Source of the DNA: Gordonia hydrophobica NBRC 16057
GTDB lineage: Bacteria > Actinomycetota > Actinomycetes > Mycobacteriales > Mycobacteriaceae
Assembly (NCBI RefSeq): GCF_001592365.1
Contig: NZ_BCWU01000002.1
Span: 248,001-312,000 of the forward strand
Length of the DNA: 64,000 bases
Direction of reading: 5' to 3'
Positions 27,331 through 35,551 of the stretch are shown here, piece by piece. Position 1 is the stretch's first letter; every line of letters begins with the position of its first letter. Under the pieces are notes generated by a model. That model searched no databases. It saw only the letters and a program-made list of their open reading frames with translations, and was not told the DNA's origin. The translations under genes and the position numbers were made by a program.

Positions 27331-27444
27331 GATGGTTGAGACTACTCAGGATCGGACGTCCGGATCAGATTCCCCGCTCGGCGTCGCGATAGCGCCCAGC
27401 GTCGACGCCGCGGCTGAGCGGGGAATCTGGTCCGAGCCTGCGTC

Positions 27445-27780
27445 TCAGTCGGGGACCTCGTCGAACATCTTCAGCGCCAACGTGGCATGGGTGCCGCCGG
27501 CACCGGCACGCAGCGCCGCCGCGAGCAGACCCGCTTCGGCGACCTCCTCACGCGTCGCTCCCGCTTTCTTGGCCGCCGCCGTGTGCGCATTGAGGCAGTA
27601 CACGCATTGCGTGACGGTTGCACTGGCGATCGCGATCAGCTCCCGGTACTTGCGCGGAATCGCGCCGTCCTCGCGCGCGACGATGGCGTCGAAAGCGACC
27701 CATGCCTTGAACTCATCGGGAGCGGCTTTACGCAGCTCGGGCAGGTACTTCATGTCGTCGGTGTCGTGGAAGTGGGTCAC
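27445..27780 (-). CDS. Carboxymuconolactone decarboxylase/AhpD-like protein
   Basis: A 111-residue all-helical protein with the redox motif CVYCLNAH, as in AhpD-type alkylhydroperoxidases, which reduce peroxides using the CxxC pair and a nearby histidine. Length and the downstream helix (AAAKKAGATREEVAEAG) fit the family. The GTG at 27,780 has GGAGG five bases upstream. It stands alone between the membrane protein and lysG, all on the minus strand. Confidence 0.88.
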   Translation of the reverse strand: MTHFHDTDDMKYLPELRKAAPDEFKAWVAFDAIVAREDGAIPRKYRELIAIASATVTQCVYCLNAHTAAAKKAGATREEVAEAGLLAAALRAGAGGTHATLALKMFDEVPD

Positions 27781-27901
27781 GGCGCCTCCTTGGTGGTCGG
27801 TGCGGTTCGTTCAGTCGAGACAGGTGTCCTGCCCACGCAGAACAGCTGACCACGGATAGCCTCATCGGGCGCGCGATTTCCTCGATTCTCACCTCACCTC
27901 G

Positions 27902-28858
27902 TCATCGGCTGCCGAGCGGTCGCGCCTGTGCCGCGGTCGCGCGACGGGGCGGCACCAGACCTGCCCGGGCGTGCTCGACGATGAGCTCGGTCAGCGCCGT
28001 CACCGCGGGCGACTGCAACGTCCAGTGCTGCCAGAACAACGGGACATCGATCGGCTTCGACGACAGTTTCACCAGATCCCGCCCGGTGTGGGCGTCGTCG
28101 AGTTCCACTTCGGGCACCGCGCCCCACCCGATGCCCGCGGCGATGGCGCGCCGGTACTCGGCGGCCGCGGGAACGTAGCTGACGGGCGGCGAGATCGGTT
28201 CGGCCACCAGTTGTTTGAGAGCCTTCAGCTGAAGGTGATCGTTGGCGTCGAACATCACCATCGGCGCATAGGCCAGATCCCGCGCGCGGGGCCCGTCGGG
28301 CAGCCAGTGCGCGAGGAATGACGGCGACGCCACGGGAAAGTACCGCAGCGAGCCGAGTTCGATGGTGGCGCAACCGCGCACGCCGATCGGATCGGAGGTG
28401 ACCGCCCCGATCACGTCGCCCGCCCGCAGCAGGGCAGAGGTGACGGATTCGTCGTCGCGATTCACGTCCACGGTGACGGCGTGCTCGCGGTGCAGTTGCG
28501 CGAGGACCGGCAGGAACCAGGTGGCCAGCGAATCAGCGTTGCACGCGATCGAGAGCTCCACCCGCGGGAGATGTCGCGGGTCGCCGTCGAACTCCGGCGC
28601 CGAGCCGAGGAGTTCACCGCGCGCTTCGGCGACCAGCACGTCCCACTGTTCGCCCAACCGAGCGAGGACCGCGCCGTCGCTGGTGACGGTCACCGGTTTG
28701 GTCCGGCGCACCAGGACGCGACCGACCGACTGCTCCAGCGCCTTGATCCGCTGGCTGACCGCGGACGGGGTGACGTGCAGCGCGACGGCCGCTGCTTCGA
28801 AGGTCCCCTCCCGCAGCACAGCACTCAACGTCGCGAGTCCTTCAGCAGAGAATTCCAT
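27902..28858 (-). CDS. lysG: LysR-type regulator LysG (ArgP family)
   Basis: A 318-residue LysR-type regulator. The N-terminal helix-turn-helix (GTFEAAAVALHVTPSAVSQRIKAL) is followed by an effector-binding domain with SIACNADSLATWFLP, typical of the LysG/ArgP branch. In Corynebacterium, LysG senses lysine, arginine or histidine and activates the exporter lysE. Here it diverges from lysE across a 73-base gap, exactly the known arrangement. The ATG at 28,858 fits the family start. Confidence 0.92.
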   Translation of the reverse strand: MEFSAEGLATLSAVLREGTFEAAAVALHVTPSAVSQRIKALEQSVGRVLVRRTKPVTVTSDGAVLARLGEQWDVLVAEARGELLGSAPEFDGDPRHLPRVELSIACNADSLATWFLPVLAQLHREHAVTVDVNRDDESVTSALLRAGDVIGAVTSDPIGVRGCATIELGSLRYFPVASPSFLAHWLPDGPRARDLAYAPMVMFDANDHLQLKALKQLVAEPISPPVSYVPAAAEYRRAIAAGIGWGAVPEVELDDAHTGRDLVKLSSKPIDVPLFWQHWTLQSPAVTALTELIVEHARAGLVPPRRATAAQARPLGSR

Positions 28859-28931
28859 AGTTAGTGAGTCTAATGTTTCTTAAGAATCATTCGCTGGACT
28901 AAGCATATGCGCATTCCTAGCGTGGACGTAC
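28859..28931. promoter_or_regulatory. lysG-lysE divergent control region
   Basis: This 73-base A+T-rich gap holds the perfect palindrome TTCTTAAGAA (28,877-28,886) inside a wider interrupted symmetry (AGTCTA...TGGACT). It is the only place for the LysG operator and both promoters. Confidence 0.55.
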
Positions 28932-29555
28932 GTGACCACCACGTACCTTCTCACCGCACTCGTCGGCCTCGTGACCGGCGCAGGACTCATCATCGCGATC
29001 GGCCCGCAGAACGTCTTCGTCATTCGCCAAGGCATCGCCGGCCGCTACGTGGTTCCGGTGATCGCAGTGTGCGCCGTCTCCGACATCATCCTCATCGGAG
29101 CGGGCACCGCGGGCCTCGGCGCCGTCGTCCCTGCTCACCCGAATGCGATCGTCGTCGCTCGTTACCTGGGCGGCGCATATCTGATCCTGTTGGGCGTGTT
29201 CGCCGCGAAGCGCGCCTGGCGCCCCACGACCGCCGCGCATCCGGGCGCCGAGACCGGCCGAACGGTGGGCCTGTGGACCGCACTCGGAACCGCCCTGGCC
29301 CTGACCTGGCTCAACCCGCACACCTACCTCGACACCGTCCTCACCCTGGGTTCCATCGCGAACAGCCATGCGGACGCCAAGTGGGCCTTCGCCGTCGGCG
29401 CCTGCCTCTCGTCGCTGCTGTGGTTCGCGACGCTCGGATTCGGCGCCACCAAGATGGCGCCGATGTTCGCCTCGACGCGAGCGTGGCGACTGCTCGACGC
29501 CGCCATCGCCACGGTGATGATCGCGCTCGGCGCGCTGCTGATCATCAGCGCGTAG
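28932..29555 (+). CDS. lysE: LysE-type basic amino acid exporter
   Basis: A 207-residue, about six-segment membrane exporter of the LysE family, which expels excess lysine and arginine. GLIIAIGPQNVFVIRQGI is the family signature at the first segments, and TWLNPHTYLDT marks the middle. The GTG at 28,932 begins the first membrane helix directly. It diverges from lysG, its probable activator. Confidence 0.94.
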   Translation: MTTTYLLTALVGLVTGAGLIIAIGPQNVFVIRQGIAGRYVVPVIAVCAVSDIILIGAGTAGLGAVVPAHPNAIVVARYLGGAYLILLGVFAAKRAWRPTTAAHPGAETGRTVGLWTALGTALALTWLNPHTYLDTVLTLGSIANSHADAKWAFAVGACLSSLLWFATLGFGATKMAPMFASTRAWRLLDAAIATVMIALGALLIISA

Positions 29556-29616
29556 GCTCCGGTGCTACTACAATCAATAATCATCAGCGATAGAAGAAAC
29601 AGCGAGGAGACGTGAC

Positions 29617-30861
29617 ATGACCGACACGAAACAGACCTCTGCCCGCGCGGTGATCATCGGCGGCGGCCTCGCCGGCGCCAAAACCGCAGAGGGGCTGCGC
29701 GACAACGGATTCGCAGGGTCGATCATCATCATCACCGATGAATCCGTCGCCCCGTACGAGCGGCCGCCGCTCTCCAAGGAGTTCATCGCCGGATCCAAGT
29801 CGTTGCCGGACTTCACCGTGCACGACGACGCGTGGTACCGCGACAAGGACGTGGACGTGTGGTTCGATACGCGCGTCACCGCCTTCGATCCCGTCGTCAA
29901 GACGGTGACCATCGACGACGGCTCCCACATCAAGTACACGACGCTGATCCTCGCGACCGGCTCGGCGTCCGTGCATCCGCCGATCGACGGAGCCGACGCC
30001 GACGGCGTGCACTATCTGCGGTCGATCGACGACGCGACGGCGCTGCTCTCCGTGCTCGGTGAGGGTAAGCGTCTGGCGATCATCGGCGGCGGGTGGATCG
30101 GGCTGGAGATCGCGGCCGGGGCGCGCGGTCGCGGCACCGAGGTGACTGTCGTCGAGTCCGCTGCCCAGCCGCTGCAGGCGGCACTCGGCGCGGAGATCGG
30201 CGCCGCCTTCGCCGACCTGCACCGCCAGCACGGAGTGGACCTGCGGCTGGAGAGCACCGTCGCCGCGATCACCGTCGCAGACGGTCGTGCCACCGGCCTC
30301 ACCCTGGCCGACGGAACCGGCATCGACGCCGACGCCGTCCTCATCGCGGTGGGCGCCCGCCCCGAGATCGCGCTCGCCGAAGCTGCGGGCCTGACGATCG
30401 CCGACCGCGGTGTCGCCACCGATGCGGGCCTGCGCACCAGCGCGCCCGACGTGTATGCGGTCGGCGACATCGCCGCGGCCGAGCATCCGGCGCTCGGGAC
30501 GCGGATCCGCACCGAGCACTGGGCCAACGCACTCAACCAGCCCGCGGTCGCCGCGCAGAACATCGTCGGCGGAAACGCCGAGTACACGCGGATGCCCTAC
30601 TTCTTCACCGACCAGTACGACCTCGGCATGGAGTACCGCGGCCACAGCGACGGCTACACGTCGGTCGTGACCCGCGGCGACGTCGCCGGACGCGAGTTCC
30701 TCGCCTTCTGGGTGAACGACGACGGCGTGGTGCTGGCGGGGATGAACGTGAACATCTGGGATGCGGGCGACGACATCGCCGCGCTGGTCGAAGCCCGCCG
30801 ACCGGTTGACACCGCCACCCTCGCCGACCCGGCCGTGCCGCTCGGCACGCTGCTCTCCTGA
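29617..30861 (+). CDS. FAD-dependent NAD(P)H ferredoxin/rubredoxin reductase-like protein
   Basis: A 414-residue pyridine nucleotide-disulphide oxidoreductase family protein. It has an FAD-binding GGGLAGAKTAEGL near the N-terminus, an NAD(P)-binding GGGWIGLEIAAGARGRG in the middle, and the second FAD motif VYAVGDIAAAE. There is no CxxxxC redox pair, so it is of the ferredoxin/rubredoxin reductase type (as with P450 or Rieske partners). The C-terminal reductase domain (YFFTDQYDLGMEY) agrees. The ATG at 29,617 follows GAGGAGA. It leads an operon with arsC-like and hydrolase genes. Confidence 0.88.
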   Translation: MTDTKQTSARAVIIGGGLAGAKTAEGLRDNGFAGSIIIITDESVAPYERPPLSKEFIAGSKSLPDFTVHDDAWYRDKDVDVWFDTRVTAFDPVVKTVTIDDGSHIKYTTLILATGSASVHPPIDGADADGVHYLRSIDDATALLSVLGEGKRLAIIGGGWIGLEIAAGARGRGTEVTVVESAAQPLQAALGAEIGAAFADLHRQHGVDLRLESTVAAITVADGRATGLTLADGTGIDADAVLIAVGARPEIALAEAAGLTIADRGVATDAGLRTSAPDVYAVGDIAAAEHPALGTRIRTEHWANALNQPAVAAQNIVGGNAEYTRMPYFFTDQYDLGMEYRGHSDGYTSVVTRGDVAGREFLAFWVNDDGVVLAGMNVNIWDAGDDIAALVEARRPVDTATLADPAVPLGTLLS

Positions 30862-30893
30862 TCGCTGATCCACTCCCACCGAAAGGAGTCGCG

Positions 30894-31253
30894 ATGGACG
30901 CGACCATCTATTACAACCCCAGCTGCAGTAAATCTCGCGCGGCACTGCAGACCTTGCGCGATGCAGGCGCCGAGGTCAACGTCGTCGAATACCTGTCGGA
31001 CACCCCGACCAAGGACGAGCTCCGGACGCTGATCTCGTCGGCCGGGCTCTCGGTGCGCGACGCGATCCGGACGGGTGAGCCGGTGTACGCCGAATTCGGT
31101 CTGGACGACGCCGACGACGACGCACTGCTCGACGCGATGGTGGCGAACCCGTCGCTGATCCAACGCCCGCTGGTGGTGACCGACGGCGGCACGGTGATGG
31201 CGCGGACCGCAGAGAGTCTGGAGCAGATCGTCGCCGGATTGTCGCGCGGGTGA
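30894..31253 (+). CDS. arsC: Glutaredoxin-dependent arsenate reductase-like ArsC
   Basis: A 119-residue protein of the E. coli plasmid ArsC type. The catalytic Cys is residue 11 in NPSCSKSR. The substrate-anion arginines are present at 59 (IRTGE), 91 (QRPLV) and 104. This class reduces arsenate to arsenite using glutaredoxin/glutathione. Actinobacteria of this group normally lack glutathione and use mycothiol, so the electron donor is open. AAGGAG precedes the ATG. It is 32 bases after the reductase gene and overlaps the next start. No arsenite exporter is nearby, which makes a role in arsenic resistance uncertain. Confidence 0.85.
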   Translation: MDATIYYNPSCSKSRAALQTLRDAGAEVNVVEYLSDTPTKDELRTLISSAGLSVRDAIRTGEPVYAEFGLDDADDDALLDAMVANPSLIQRPLVVTDGGTVMARTAESLEQIVAGLSRG

Positions 31254-32128
31254 CGTCGTCCGAGGTGTCTGATCCGGAGCTCGTCAACGTCGCCGAGGGG
31301 CTGGTCATCTCGGCGACTCGCATCGGCGACGGCCCCGCGGTCCTGCTCAGCGGGGGGCTGGGCATGCCTGCGGCCGTCTGGCCGTTCACCGGGATCCCCG
31401 ACGCGCTGGTCGACGCCGGGTTCTCGGTCATCACCTATTCTTCCCGCGGCTTGAAGCCGTCGTCTGCGCCCGCTGCGCCGTACACGATTCCGCAGATGGC
31501 CGACGACGCGATCGCCGTCCTCGGCCACTTCGGCGTCGACGAGGCGATCATCGTCGGCTATTCGATGGGCTGCTATGTGACGCAGGCGCTGGCGTCGCAG
31601 TGGTCGGGACGGGTGCACGGCGTCGCGATGATGGCGGGGCTGCGGTCGTCGGCGATCGGCGAGTTGGTGAACGAGATGGAGATCGGCTTGATCGATCGAC
31701 TCGGTGATCTCCCCGACGCGGTGTCCGTCTTCGAACAGCTGATGACGACGCTGACGCCGGACCAGTTGGTCGACGACACCGCCGTGCGCTCCTGGCGCAA
31801 ACTGCTCACCTCCGGCGATTCGCCGTGGGCGGGGCCCGATGGGCTCCGCGGTCAGCTGTCGGCGTCGCAGAGTTGGATGCTGGCGAAGGAACCGACCCCG
31901 GCACGGCTGGCGGGCATCACCGCTCCGACGCTGGTGCTGTCGTACCAGCACGACGTGTTCTTTCCTCCCGCGGGAAGTCGCGAGGCGGCGTCGCACCTAC
32001 CCGACGCCGAGTTCCACGAACTCCCCGGCCAGGCGCACGGCGGCGTCATGCTCGACCCCGAGCGCCGCGCCGTCGGCCTACTGACCGACTTCTGCCGCCG
32101 GGTGCGTCCCCCGACCTCCCCACGCTGA
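31250..32128 (+). CDS. Alpha/beta hydrolase
   Basis: A 292-residue alpha/beta-fold hydrolase. LLSGGLGMPAAVWPF contains the oxyanion region, GYSMGC the nucleophile serine elbow, and GQAHGGV the late histidine. It resembles AB-hydrolase-1 esterases or peroxidases, and the substrate is unknown. The GTG at 31,250 overlaps the arsC stop by four bases. Its last codons and TGA (32,126-32,128) lie inside the first repeat copy of the adjacent repeat tract, so the repeat supplies the C-terminus. Confidence 0.83.
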   Translation: MTSSEVSDPELVNVAEGLVISATRIGDGPAVLLSGGLGMPAAVWPFTGIPDALVDAGFSVITYSSRGLKPSSAPAAPYTIPQMADDAIAVLGHFGVDEAIIVGYSMGCYVTQALASQWSGRVHGVAMMAGLRSSAIGELVNEMEIGLIDRLGDLPDAVSVFEQLMTTLTPDQLVDDTAVRSWRKLLTSGDSPWAGPDGLRGQLSASQSWMLAKEPTPARLAGITAPTLVLSYQHDVFFPPAGSREAASHLPDAEFHELPGQAHGGVMLDPERRAVGLLTDFCRRVRPPTSPR

Positions 32129-32357
32129 TCGAGTAGCCTCCCCCACGCTGATCGAGTAACCCGGGACGTAGTCACGAGCCTCCCCACGCTGACCGAGGAA
32201 CCCGAGACGTAGCCACGAGCCTCCCCACGCTGACCGAGGAACCCGAGACGTAGCCACGAGCCTCCCCACGCTGACCGAGGAACCCAGGACGTAGCCACGA
32301 GCCTCCCCACGCTGACCGAGGAACCCGGGACGTAGTCACGGGCGTATCGAGATCGCC
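32116..32357 (+). repeat. Second repeat tract, 41-bp units
   Basis: Heads of the CCCCACGCTGATCGAGT or CTGACCGAGG type recur. After two irregular copies (32,116 and 32,138) there are four regular units starting at 32,179, 32,220, 32,261 and 32,302, exactly 41 bases apart. The tract closes with GTATCGAGATC. Head and tail match the 33-bp tract at 6,358 and the single copy at 62,181. It fills the gap between two convergent genes. Confidence 0.92.
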
Positions 32358-32388
32358 CACATCTCCCAACCCGCGGACCACCTCGACC

Positions 32389-33585
32389 TCAGATCTTGTG
32401 CCCGTCCCACTCGTGGTCGTGCATGAACGCCTCGGCAAGGCCGACCTTGTATTTGGCGCCGTGCGTCAGGATCGCGATGTACGCCGGGATCAGCATGGCC
32501 GCAGGCTTGCGATCGAGGGGGTCGTAGATGACGTCGTGTGCCGCGCGGAAGTCGCGGAGGAAGGTGCGGAACTTGTTGTTCGGCTTGGCATTCTTGCGCC
32601 AGCCGTACAGCGCCATTCCGACGCCGATCATGGTGACTCGCCCGACTTGCGGCGTGATGACCTCGGTGTTCTCACCGAAGAACGCACGGTCAACGCGATC
32701 TTCGCGGGTGAACATCATGATCCCGCTGGTCCCGCGGGGATTGCATTCGATGGTATACAGACCGCGGGTGGGGTGATCGAAGAAGTCCAGTCCCATGTGG
32801 CCGGTGAAGTTCACCGACTTCGCGAAGCGCTGTACCCATTCGAGGATCTCCGGGTGATCGACGTGCTCGAAGGTGAGGCACGAATTGCCGTCGATCGCGT
32901 ACGACACCGGGTACGTCGCGTGTGCGAAGACCTCGCCGTCGCGGCACACCGAGTAGGTGCAGTACCGGTCGCCCGCTTCCAGCCATTCCTGCGCGATCCA
33001 CGGATTGTCCGGGTCGTAGGTGAGGAAGTCGAGTGAGTCTCCGGGCTGGACCTTATAGACCTTCTGCGACCCTCGCGAGTATGTCTGTTTCACCGCGAAC
33101 GGGGTGTCGAAATCGAGCTTCGCGACGTCGTCCGCCGACGCCAGTTTCTGGAACTTCAGGGTCTGAAACCCGCGCTCCGCCAATGCTTCCTGGTACGAGA
33201 ACTTGTTGTGCAGCATGTCCTCGACGTCGAAGGGAGACAGGAACAGTTCGCACGACGCGGGGAACAGGCCGGCCATCATCGAGATGATGTCGGTCTCCTC
33301 GTGAATCGGAATCACCATGTCGATGCCTTCGGACTTCACGAGGTCGGCCACCTCGCGGCAGTACTCCTGCGGCTTGAACTTCGGCGGGCTCACGCGGTGG
33401 AACGACGACACCGCGTTGGAGTACCGGCTCACAGTGATGGGCAGGCTGTCGCAGGTCGAAACGCGATGCCCGGCCGCCGCGAGCCATCTCGCCAGGTTGA
33501 GCGTCAGAAACGACCTGCCGAACGTGATCAAAATATGTTTGCGCGCACCAGAGTCCACTACTACACAGTAGACAAGGGAACACAT
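32389..33585 (-). CDS. ATP-grasp family ligase of unknown product
   Basis: A protein of up to 398 residues with an N-terminal Rossmann-like preATP-grasp part (ILITFGRSFLTLNLARWLAAAGH). The ATP-grasp core follows, with FAVKQTYSRGSQKVY, WIAQEWLEAGDRY and GLDFFDHPTRGLYTIECNPRGTSG, the last holding Mg-binding Glu and Asn. Such enzymes join a carboxylate to an amine or thiol by an acyl-phosphate. The start could be ATG 33,585 or GTG 33,558, which comes just before conserved sequence; neither has a strong ribosome site. It diverges from a transporter-like gene and may make a product that the transporter moves. Confidence 0.78.
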   Translation of the reverse strand: MCSLVYCVVVDSGARKHILITFGRSFLTLNLARWLAAAGHRVSTCDSLPITVSRYSNAVSSFHRVSPPKFKPQEYCREVADLVKSEGIDMVIPIHEETDIISMMAGLFPASCELFLSPFDVEDMLHNKFSYQEALAERGFQTLKFQKLASADDVAKLDFDTPFAVKQTYSRGSQKVYKVQPGDSLDFLTYDPDNPWIAQEWLEAGDRYCTYSVCRDGEVFAHATYPVSYAIDGNSCLTFEHVDHPEILEWVQRFAKSVNFTGHMGLDFFDHPTRGLYTIECNPRGTSGIMMFTREDRVDRAFFGENTEVITPQVGRVTMIGVGMALYGWRKNAKPNNKFRTFLRDFRAAHDVIYDPLDRKPAAMLIPAYIAILTHGAKYKVGLAEAFMHDHEWDGHKI

Positions 33586-33640
33586 CTGCCGTGTAGCGTG
33601 TTCTTACCTAGGACTCATAAACGACTCAGAGGAATCTTCG

Positions 33641-34582
33641 TTGTACGCAATAGGGATCATTGCAGCTTCGATGGCTGCAGTGGCCTACGGAGTTTCGACT
33701 GTGCTCAGAGCGCTCGGCGCCCGCCGCGTCGCGGTGGAACAACGAGAAGAGGGCAAGGCCGGAATCGACGGTTCGTCGTCGCCGTCCATCGAATCGACGT
33801 TCACCACCATCGCCGACCCGGCGTTCATTTTCGGCACCGTGATGGTGGTCGTGGGATTCGCGGGCGGAGCCGTCGCTGCGCGCTTCTTGCCCCTGTTCTT
33901 GGCGCAGTCGATCGTCTCGGCCAATCTTGTGGTGACCGCACTGCTCGGCACCCTGTTGCTGTCGATCACGCTGCACACCCGCGACTGGGTCGCGATCTGG
34001 CTTGTGGTGCTCTCACTGTTCATGCTTGGCGTGTCGTCGTCGCCGAACGTCCAGGACGACGCCGAGATGGTCTTTCACTGGGGCCTGCTGATCGCAACGT
34101 TCCTCCTGGTGACTGTCTCGCTGATCGGCGTGTACCGGGGCGGCGTCTTCGCCCCGGCCATCGGCGGCGCGGGGGCGGGACTGTTGTTCGGCGTCATCGC
34201 GTGCGCCGTTCGCGTGCTCCACGGACTGGAGCCGTTCAACGTCGTCACCATCCTCACTGACCCTGCGGCATGGGCGATCGCCATCGCCGGCGCCATCGGC
34301 TTCTATGTTCAGACCGTCGCACTGCAGGTCGGCGCGGTGAACGGCGTAACGGCCATGCTCGTCGTCGGCGAGACGGCCGGGCCGAGCATCATCGGCGTCG
34401 CCTTCCTCGGCGATTCCGCCCATCCGGGACTCGGTTGGCTGGCCGTGGTCGGCTTCGTCGGTGCCGTGGTCGGCGCGGTCCTCGTCGCCTGGTACAGCAC
34501 CGGCGAACCCGATCACTTCGGCGAGGCCCCGCCGGAGAAGGGCGGCTGGCGCCGCGGCCGGGAGAGTCGGAGCGAGGCGTGA
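33641..34582 (+). CDS. DMT-like multi-pass transporter (TTG start)
   Basis: A 313-residue membrane protein with about nine to ten hydrophobic segments and Gly/Ala-rich helices (FLPLFLAQSIVSANLVVTAL, NGVTAMLVVGETAGPSIIG) resembling drug/metabolite-transporter proteins. The first segment begins at the start codon. TTG 33,641 is the only sensible start and has AGAGGA upstream. A charged tail (GGWRRGRESRSEA) ends in the cytoplasm. It diverges from the ATP-grasp gene with 55 bases between starts. The substrate is unknown. Confidence 0.75.
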   Translation: MYAIGIIAASMAAVAYGVSTVLRALGARRVAVEQREEGKAGIDGSSSPSIESTFTTIADPAFIFGTVMVVVGFAGGAVAARFLPLFLAQSIVSANLVVTALLGTLLLSITLHTRDWVAIWLVVLSLFMLGVSSSPNVQDDAEMVFHWGLLIATFLLVTVSLIGVYRGGVFAPAIGGAGAGLLFGVIACAVRVLHGLEPFNVVTILTDPAAWAIAIAGAIGFYVQTVALQVGAVNGVTAMLVVGETAGPSIIGVAFLGDSAHPGLGWLAVVGFVGAVVGAVLVAWYSTGEPDHFGEAPPEKGGWRRGRESRSEA

Positions 34583-35551
34583 TCGTTTCACGCGCCGTCG
34601 ACGCACGCTGACCTTCACCGCGTGCTGAGGTCCCACGCGACCTCTCGAGCAACACCGCTTAAGCATTCACCTGCAACACCTCTCGATCTCCACCTGAGGC
34701 GGCGCTTCTCGCCCGCTGTCTGACCTGCGGCGCGAATCGGCGCCTCCGGCGTGAGCGGTTCTCACCTCTGTGGTCCATGCGCTCCCTTCCAGCTCCAATT
34801 GGTGATCGTCGTGGGCCGACGATAGCGGTTGGGTCGGACAATTTGGACATTTATGATCTCAACTTCGAACACTTGTTTTCATATTCTGTGTCTTGTATCA
34901 TAGTTTGTACAGCTTCATTGAGCTGGCCGAAAGGTCGTCTCGTGTTGTTTGAGAACTTCATAGCCGTCGCGCACAGGCGACACGGACTGCTTCCGTAGCA
35001 AGGGGCTTTAAGGGGTGGTCGGTGGGTGCGCACGGAAGCGGGACCGCCGTCGGTTCGAGGGTTCGGCCGGCAGGGGTATGCGGATCGACGCCGAATCGCC
35101 GTGGTGGCTCCTTGGGTTGGAGTCACTCCTCGGGTCGGCCCCTGGGTAGGGGCTGTGTCTCGGGTCGGCTCCTTGGGTTGGAGTCGCGTCTCGGGATGGC
35201 ATGACTCCTCGGTTTGGAGTCACTGCTCGAGTTGGCCCCTTGGGTTGGGGCCGGGCGATGCGGGTGATCTAGTGCCGGGCCTTCGGGCCGGCGGCCTGTC
35301 CTGCGACGTCGTCAGACCACCCTCCGTTTCGGGTTTCGGGTGGGTCTGGCGGCGGGGTTGACTGCTTGCGTCGGATCGGTGTCGTGCGTGTTGTCCAACG
35401 TCAGCGGCGCATCCGCTCTCCTACTCGGTGATCCCGGGCCGGAAGCGATGCTCCGCTACACATTTCGGGCGCGCCCCCTACCGGAGCGTGCTCAGCCAAG
35501 ATCGCGACCTGCATCGGGTCGTGTTCGCCAACAAGGGCAAGGGGGATTGCC
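34583..35551. other. Gene-poor ~970-base region before the HNH gene
   Basis: I see no convincing gene. Bases ~34,840-34,970 are strikingly A+T-rich compared with everything around. 35,106-35,252 holds a cluster of short hairpins with a ~30-base rhythm, listed separately. The rest is unstructured to my eye. Such a stretch before a DUF222/HNH gene suggests acquired or rearranged DNA. Confidence 0.6.
35106..35252. repeat. Cluster of imperfect ~30-bp hairpin units
   Basis: Five related units follow one another at 35,106, 35,137, 35,167, ~35,203 and 35,234. Each makes a short hairpin, for example GGCTCC-TTGGGT-TGGAGTC, GACTCC-TCGGTTT-GGAGTC and GGCCCC-TTGGGTT-GGGGCC, separated by CTCCTCGGGTC-like linkers. 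Arm changes are compensated between copies, so the hairpin seems to be kept. Confidence 0.75.
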
